64,000 nt of DNA, from the NCBI RefSeq assembly GCF_002300165.1, contig NZ_MLCE01000012.1, positions 248,001 to 312,000 of the forward strand. Reading direction: 5' to 3'. This stretch comes from Streptomyces sp. Tue6028. Lineage in GTDB: Bacteria; Actinomycetota; Actinomycetes; Streptomycetales; Streptomycetaceae. This document shows, piece after piece, positions 59,712-64,000 of this stretch (position 1 is the first letter of the stretch; the number at the start of each line of letters is the position of its first letter). Both the position numbers and the translations under genes were made by a program. The notes below the pieces were generated by a model. That model was not told the DNA's origin and ran no database searches. It was given only the letters and a program-made list of their open reading frames with translations.

Positions 59712-62161
59712 CAGGCGGTCACCGCCTTGCCGTCGGCGCCCGTCGCGCCCCTGGTGTACTGCGGGTGGATCAACCCCACGCAGGTGTAGGGGAGTTCGTC
59801 GACCTCCTCGACGGGCACGCCGCGCTGCTCGGCGAGCAGGCGTACGTGGTCGAGGTCGGCGCCCGCTCCGGTCCGGGCGAGGATCTTCCAGGGGACGCGT
59901 CGCAGCAGGACGCGGGTGGTCTCGCCGACGCCCGGCTTGACCAGGTTCACGTCGTGGATGCCGTACTCCTCGCTGATCCGCTCGACCGCCGCCCAGCCCT
60001 CCCAGGTGGGGGTGCGGTCGGCGGCGAGGAGTTCCTTGGCCTGGGCGCAGGCCGCGTCGGCGACGTCGTCGAAGCGGGCCGCGACGGCGTCCAGGAAGTC
60101 GGCGGAGACGTCGGAGCCGGCGAGCTCGCGGTAGAACTTCGCGCCGTGGAAGTCGTGTTCGCCGACCAGGTCGGAGCGGAGCACGGTGCGCGAGATCAGG
60201 CCCGAGACGGTCGAGTTGAGGCAGGCGGAGGGGATGAGGAAGTCCTCGCGGGTGCCGTACGTGCGGACGCAGGAGCCGGGGTCGGCGAGGACCGCGATCT
60301 CCGGGTCGAAGCCGGTGATGCCGTCGGAGGCCTCGAACTCCTCGATGGCGTCGGCGAGTTCGCGGGTGATGGCACCCTTGCCGGTCCAGCCGTCGACGAA
60401 GACGACGTCGGCCGGGTCGTGGTGGGCGGCCAGCCAGCGCAGCGCGTTGGCGTCGATGCCGCGTCCGCGGACGATCGATACGGCGTAGTGCGGCAGGTCG
60501 AGGTCGTGGCGGTGTTCCGCCCAGCGGCGCATCAGGACGCCGACGGGCGTGCCGGCGCGGGCCAGGGACACCAGCACCGGTCGCGGGGACCGTTCGGCGA
60601 GGACGATCTCGGTGACGGCGCCGACGGCCTGGGCGAGGCGGGCGGCGGAGTCGGCGAGGGCCGTGTGGAACAGCTCCTGGTACTGGGCGTTCGGCTGGTA
60701 CTCGACCGGCAGCGACTCCGCGTAGTGGGCGCCGCCGCTCTGGATCGCCTCCTCGCGCTCCTCGGTCGGCGCCTCCAGGCCGACGTCCGAGAGGTCCTGG
60801 AGCAGCCAGCCGACCTCGTCCGGCGCGTACGAGGAGAAGGCGGGGCCGCGGAGGGGCTCGGGGAGCATGGAGGGCCTTTCGGTCGGCGTCCGAGCGGGGA
60901 CGTACGAGGGGACGACGGCGAGCAGGACGCTCGGTGTGTGCTCCGCGAGCCGGGCCAGCAGGCCGTCGGGGGCGTGCAGCTCCGGGGTGTCGGCGACGGA
61001 GTCGACGACGGCGACGACGGCGTCGAAGCCGGCGCCCGCGACGTTGTAGGCGTAGCGCTCGCCGGGGCCGTCGTCGGGGTCGTCGTGGGCGGGGAAGACG
61101 ATGCGGCTGCGGATGGCGTAGCCGGGGTCGTCGAGGGCGAGGACCGGGGACCGGGTGGTCGTGGAGTACCGCACCTCGGCGGTCACGGCCTGTTCCAGCT
61201 CGCGTGCCAGTCTGAGCGGCGCGTACATCAGCTCCTCGAAGCCGAGCACGAGCACCCGGCGCGCGCCGTCGGGGAGGGCGTCGGCGAGCCGCGCGGCCAT
61301 GGCGGGCAGGGCGCCCTCCAGGCGTATTCGCTGGCCGGGCGTGAATCCGTGCCGTCCGCCGTCGGGGACGCCGCGGGGCCAGCCCAGCTCGACCCGGACA
61401 GCCTTCGCGGTGCCGCCGTGCGCGGCCGGGGCGGGTGGCGCCGGCTCGTGGGCGGCGACGAGGGCCTGGCCCTTCTCCAGGACGCCCTCGGGGAGCCGTA
61501 CGGTGCCCGAGGCCGCGGACACCAGGTCGACGCGCGCCCCGATCTCCGCGGCGAGCTCCTCCAGGCGGCCCAGGTCGGCGGCGGAGCGCATGTCGACGAG
61601 GGCCACGACGACGTACCGCTCGCGGGGGTAGCGCTCGTGCAGGGCGCGGACGGTGTTGAGGACGGTGTTGCCCGTGGAGAACTCGTCGTCGACGAGGACC
61701 AGGGGGCCGCTGCCGGCCAGCAGGGCGGGGTCCTCGGGCAGGAGGAGGTGCGAGGTGGCGTGCGAGTGGGACTCCTCGAAACCGCCCGCCGTGGCGACGC
61801 CCGCGACGGGGCGGCGGGTGGAGTGCAGGTAGGGCGCGAGGCCCAGGCCGTCCGCGACGGAGTGGCCGAGCCCGGTGGCCGTCTCCGCGTATCCGACGAC
61901 GACGGCGGCGCGGGCGTCCTCGGCGCCCAGCAGGTCGCGGACCCGGCGGCCGAGCGCGAACCCGTGGCCATACACCACGGACGGCGACTGCGGTACGTGC
62001 TTGCCGAGGACGTTGGACACGAGGAGGTGGGCGCGCTTGGGGTTGCGGCGCAGGGCCAGCCCCAGCAGCTCGCCGAGCCGCTCGTCCCCGACGAGTTCGA
62101 CGCCGAGTCGCTCGGCGACCCACGTACCCGTCCACACGACGTCGTTCACAGCGCTGTTCAT
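59711..62161 (-). CDS. Fused phosphoribosyltransferase / TRSP / StiP-like / PELOTA-like protein
   Basis: 816 aa, ATG with AAGGA five bases upstream. N-terminal PRTase-like domain: RNPKRAHLLVSNVLGKHVPQ, VVGYAETATGLGHSVADGL, LVLVDDEFSTGNTVLNT (PRPP loop). Middle: RVLVLGFEELMYAPLRLA and YAYNVAGAGFDAV (TRSP region). C-terminal half is StiP/cysteine-protease-like: SGGAHYAESLPVEYQP, VLVSLARAGTPVGVLMRR, VVFVDGWTGKGAITREL (GWTGKG), then LARTGAGADLDHVRLLAEQRGVPVEEV (PELOTA-like RNA-binding). In many bacteria these are two genes; here they are one chain. Proposed in Ter systems to synthesise or process a nucleotide-derived stress metabolite. Confidence 0.85.
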   Translation of the reverse strand: MNSAVNDVVWTGTWVAERLGVELVGDERLGELLGLALRRNPKRAHLLVSNVLGKHVPQSPSVVYGHGFALGRRVRDLLGAEDARAAVVVGYAETATGLGHSVADGLGLAPYLHSTRRPVAGVATAGGFEESHSHATSHLLLPEDPALLAGSGPLVLVDDEFSTGNTVLNTVRALHERYPRERYVVVALVDMRSAADLGRLEELAAEIGARVDLVSAASGTVRLPEGVLEKGQALVAAHEPAPPAPAAHGGTAKAVRVELGWPRGVPDGGRHGFTPGQRIRLEGALPAMAARLADALPDGARRVLVLGFEELMYAPLRLARELEQAVTAEVRYSTTTRSPVLALDDPGYAIRSRIVFPAHDDPDDGPGERYAYNVAGAGFDAVVAVVDSVADTPELHAPDGLLARLAEHTPSVLLAVVPSYVPARTPTERPSMLPEPLRGPAFSSYAPDEVGWLLQDLSDVGLEAPTEEREEAIQSGGAHYAESLPVEYQPNAQYQELFHTALADSAARLAQAVGAVTEIVLAERSPRPVLVSLARAGTPVGVLMRRWAEHRHDLDLPHYAVSIVRGRGIDANALRWLAAHHDPADVVFVDGWTGKGAITRELADAIEEFEASDGITGFDPEIAVLADPGSCVRTYGTREDFLIPSACLNSTVSGLISRTVLRSDLVGEHDFHGAKFYRELAGSDVSADFLDAVAARFDDVADAACAQAKELLAADRTPTWEGWAAVERISEEYGIHDVNLVKPGVGETTRVLLRRVPWKILARTGAGADLDHVRLLAEQRGVPVEEVDELPYTCVGLIHPQYTRGATGADGKAVTA

Positions 62162-62205
62162 CGATTCCTTGTCGATCGTGTTCCGCGGGGCCCGGCCGGG
62201 CCGGC

Positions 62206-63375
62206 TCACTCGGGGAGTCCGGCGGCGAGCAGCTCCACGAAGCCGATGTCCTCGTTCGCGACGCCGAAGACCTCGGCGCGCAGCAGCGTGCGCTCCGCCC
62301 AGGCGCGGTGCGGCTTCACTTCATTCATCTTGTTCGTGTACGCCGACCGAAGTACACCCCCGCCGCCTCGCTCGGGCCTGAGGATGTCCTGGGCGTCGCT
62401 GAACTCCTCGTGACTGACTACGGACAGTGCGTGCACGGGCAGGACGTGCGAGGGGTGGATGCAGGTCTTGCCCTGCAGGCCGTTGGCCTGGTCGAGGGCG
62501 ATCTCGCGGAGGAGTCCGTCCATGGCGTGCTCGATCAGTGCCTCGCGCAGTTCCTCCGCCTGGCCCTCCAGGAAGGGGCTGCGGCGCAGCTGCGGCTTGA
62601 ACATGCGCTCCTGGACGCGGAAGTACTCCCAGACCGGTCCGGTCACCGTGAAGCCGGTGCCGTCGGCCCGTCCCAGCATGTTCACCACGTCGGCGATCAC
62701 GGAGGCGACGACCTGCACGTCGTAGGCCGTCATGTCGGGGGCGCGGCGAAGCCCGTACGAGGAGCAGAAGTCGGTCACGCCGAGGCGCAGGGCGAGCACG
62801 CGGTCGCGGTACTTGTCGACGGCGCGGGATATGCCCTCCAGGGTCTCCACGCGCGATTCCCGGTAGAGCAGCTCGGGCGATTCCAGCACGGGCATGGCGA
62901 ACAGCCGGCGTCCGCTCGCGGTCTCGGCGCCGGTGAGGGCCTCCAGGAAGGGCATGCCGCGTTCCTCGGTGAACTTGGGCATGACGAACCCGGACAGCAG
63001 CCGGACGGAGGGGCCGAGGCGCCGGACGAGGTCGGGGATCTGCTCGGGGAAGCGGACCCGGACGAAGAGCAGCGGGAGCTCGCCCGCATCGGCGCGGCCT
63101 GCGAGGTCGGCGAACTGCCTGACGAGGTTCTCCTCGGCGCCGGCGACCTCCGCGTCGTCGATGGAGTCCTCCAGGCACAGCACCATGGAGACCACACCGC
63201 GTTCGGCCTGCTTGACGATGTCGTCGGCCAGCCGGGGCCTGGTCGCCGGGCTGTACAGCGTGGCTCCGAGGGCCGTGGCCAGGACGCGGGCCGGGGAGTC
63301 GGCGGTGAAGACGCTCGGCTCCTGGTGGAAGAGGCGTTGCCGCTCTTCCGGGGCGATGTGACCGAAATGACGCAT
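62206..63375 (-). CDS. HpcH/HpaI (CitE-like) aldolase/lyase of the Ter-associated module
   Basis: 389 aa, ATG. TIM-barrel aldolase: SMVLCLEDSIDDAEV (E-D motif binding Mg), LLFVRVRFPEQIPDLVRRLG, FVMPKFTEERGMPF, LRLGVTDFCSSYGLRR, and GKTCIHPSHVLPVHAL (catalytic-region H-P). Length and order match the CitE-like protein of Ter gene clusters. Upstream of and co-directional with the PRTase/HAD pair (44-bp gap to the fused gene), so the three form an operon, divergent from terD. Confidence 0.87.
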   Translation of the reverse strand: MRHFGHIAPEERQRLFHQEPSVFTADSPARVLATALGATLYSPATRPRLADDIVKQAERGVVSMVLCLEDSIDDAEVAGAEENLVRQFADLAGRADAGELPLLFVRVRFPEQIPDLVRRLGPSVRLLSGFVMPKFTEERGMPFLEALTGAETASGRRLFAMPVLESPELLYRESRVETLEGISRAVDKYRDRVLALRLGVTDFCSSYGLRRAPDMTAYDVQVVASVIADVVNMLGRADGTGFTVTGPVWEYFRVQERMFKPQLRRSPFLEGQAEELREALIEHAMDGLLREIALDQANGLQGKTCIHPSHVLPVHALSVVSHEEFSDAQDILRPERGGGGVLRSAYTNKMNEVKPHRAWAERTLLRAEVFGVANEDIGFVELLAAGLPE

Positions 63376-63431
63376 GAAACTCCCCCGTGGCGACTAGGCG
63401 GCCCTACGTGATCTGGCCGGTAATAGTACGT

Positions 63432-63441
63432 ATGGATCCAT
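63432..63441. promoter_or_regulatory. ATGGATCCAT palindrome in the Ter divergent promoter region
   Basis: A 10-bp perfect palindrome 57 bp before the CitE-like start, in a 180-bp divergent gap that also contains GTACTATTAC on the minus strand (a -10-like TACTAT). Confidence 0.35.
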
Positions 63442-63555
63442 GTCAGAGGTTCCCACCGAGCATGAAGTTCAGGTAACCCGGCCGTGTCCGGCACCCACCG
63501 GTTCCGGGGAGACCCCACGTTGTCGTGACCAGGACCGAGAGGGCAGGATGACCGC

Positions 63556-64000
63556 ATGACGCACGCGATGCTGAAGGGGTCGAACGTCCCGCTGGACGCC
63601 ACAGCGGTGCGCGCCGTGCTCCGCTGGACGCCCGGGCAGGACGTACCCGATGTGGATGCCTCGGCGCTGCTCCTCGGCCCCGACGGTCGTGTGCGATCCG
63701 ACGAGGACTTCGTCTTCTACAACCAGCCCCGCCATCCCTCCGGCAAGGTGTGGCGGCTCGGCAAGAAACGCGTCACCGAGGGCCTGACCGACACGATCCA
63801 GACGGATCTGGCGGGTGTCGAGTCCGGTGTCGGACAGATTCTGCTGGTCGCGTCGGCGGACGACGTCACCTTCGACCGCGTACGTGATCTGCGCATCGTG
63901 CTGTACGACGCCACCGTCGCGGACGGTGAACCGCTGGCGTACTTCGACATCAAGCCGGAGACCGGTGCGGAGACCGCGCTGATCTGCGGTGAGCTGTACC
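63556..64000 (+). CDS. terD: TerD-family calcium-binding stress protein, 3' end outside window
   Basis: Open to the window edge (148 codons). Begins [20 protein letters not shown], the usual TerD start, then [20 protein letters not shown] and [20 protein letters not shown] (N-Q-P-x-H-x-S/G motif), [13 protein letters not shown] and [20 protein letters not shown]. These are TerD/TerZ-family hallmarks, including the Ca-binding acidic sites. Tellurium-resistance and envelope-stress protein of the cytosol or membrane face. Divergent from the HpcH–PRTase–HAD operon, the usual Ter arrangement. Confidence 0.93.
   Translation, partial: MTHAMLKGSNVPLDATAVRAVLRWTPGQDVPDVDASALLLGPDGRVRSDEDFVFYNQPRHPSGKVWRLGKKRVTEGLTDTIQTDLAGVESGVGQILLVASADDVTFDRVRDLRIVLYDATVADGEPLAYFDIKPETGAETALICGELY

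Noticed and set aside
59765-62413. 882-codon plus-strand frame across the PRTase fusion
   Set aside because: A Val/Gly-rich shadow frame; the minus-strand frame has domain motifs and ribosome sites.
63432-63441. Regulator-binding site in the terD divergent region
   Set aside because: Only a 10-bp palindrome, too short to claim as an operator; kept only as a low-confidence note.

Overview
This window is chromosomal DNA of a Streptomyces or a very close actinomycete. GC content is very high, GTG and TTG starts are common, and most genes match typical Streptomyces families: a WhiJ/AbaA-type XRE–DUF397–HATPase set, an ECF transporter, a bifunctional GT87/PAP2 membrane protein, DUF2330, DUF397, DUF2277 and TerD proteins. 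No species can be named from the sequence alone. All functional calls come from motifs and remembered family features; no database search was run.

Region by region. (1) 1-5.5 kb: 3' part of an ECF-type vitamin/metal importer (dual ATPase, then substrate-binding S protein), a small secreted lysozyme/transglycosylase-like protein behind a long untranslated leader, a secreted lipase, and a DUF1275 membrane protein divergent from the lipase across a perfect 11-bp-arm palindrome. (2) 5.6-8.3 kb: a divergent steroid-catabolism pair, a CYP125-type P450 and a FadA5-type thiolase, separated by a 26-bp near-perfect palindrome. (3) 8.2-9.9 kb: the XRE/DUF397/HATPase regulatory set. (4) 9.9-25 kb: membrane glycosyltransferase-like proteins, a ProP-like osmolyte carrier, DUF2330, an O-methyltransferase, an FHA-like protein, a co-directional pair of related hypothetical proteins, a GNAT, a DHA2 drug exporter and a peptidoglycan-binding membrane protein. 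(5) 25-29.9 kb: a HAD phosphatase, a GDT1-family Mn/Ca exporter preceded by a yybP-ykoY manganese riboswitch, a secreted HNH nuclease, and a PhoD-like phosphatase with a large Gly/Ala-rich insertion. (6) 30-45 kb: a FAD/NAD(P)-binding protein, an iron-box-controlled DoxX protein, DedA, DUF2277, UlaG-like hydrolase, PanE, a LysR regulator, a MarR–MFS–isochorismatase-like operon, a beta-helix repeat protein, an MDR reductase and several small secreted proteins. Three hexanucleotide or heptanucleotide repeat tracts and a palindromic 28-29-bp tandem array lie between these genes.

(7) 45.3-55.6 kb is an accessory region anchored on an intact tRNA-Val(UAC) gene at 55.5 kb. A 51-bp copy of the tRNA 3' half lies at 48.76 kb. 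Each copy is preceded by a decayed tyrosine recombinase gene and a terminator, so at least two elements appear to have integrated one after the other at the same tRNA. Poorer att-like scars at 45.6 and 46.2 kb suggest earlier events. The cargo consists mostly of unknown proteins, a DUF1259 protein, a lipoprotein and a NERD-domain protein. No replication or transfer genes are recognised.

(8) 55.8-64 kb returns to core genome: a DUF4097 lipoprotein, a coiled-coil membrane protein whose 3' end is tandemly duplicated, a FmdB-like zinc ribbon, and then a Ter (tellurium/stress) associated module: HAD phosphatase, a fused phosphoribosyltransferase/TRSP/StiP/PELOTA-like protein, a CitE-like HpcH aldolase, and a divergent TerD protein cut by the window end. 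The Ter module is the best candidate for a system that is conserved but biochemically little understood.
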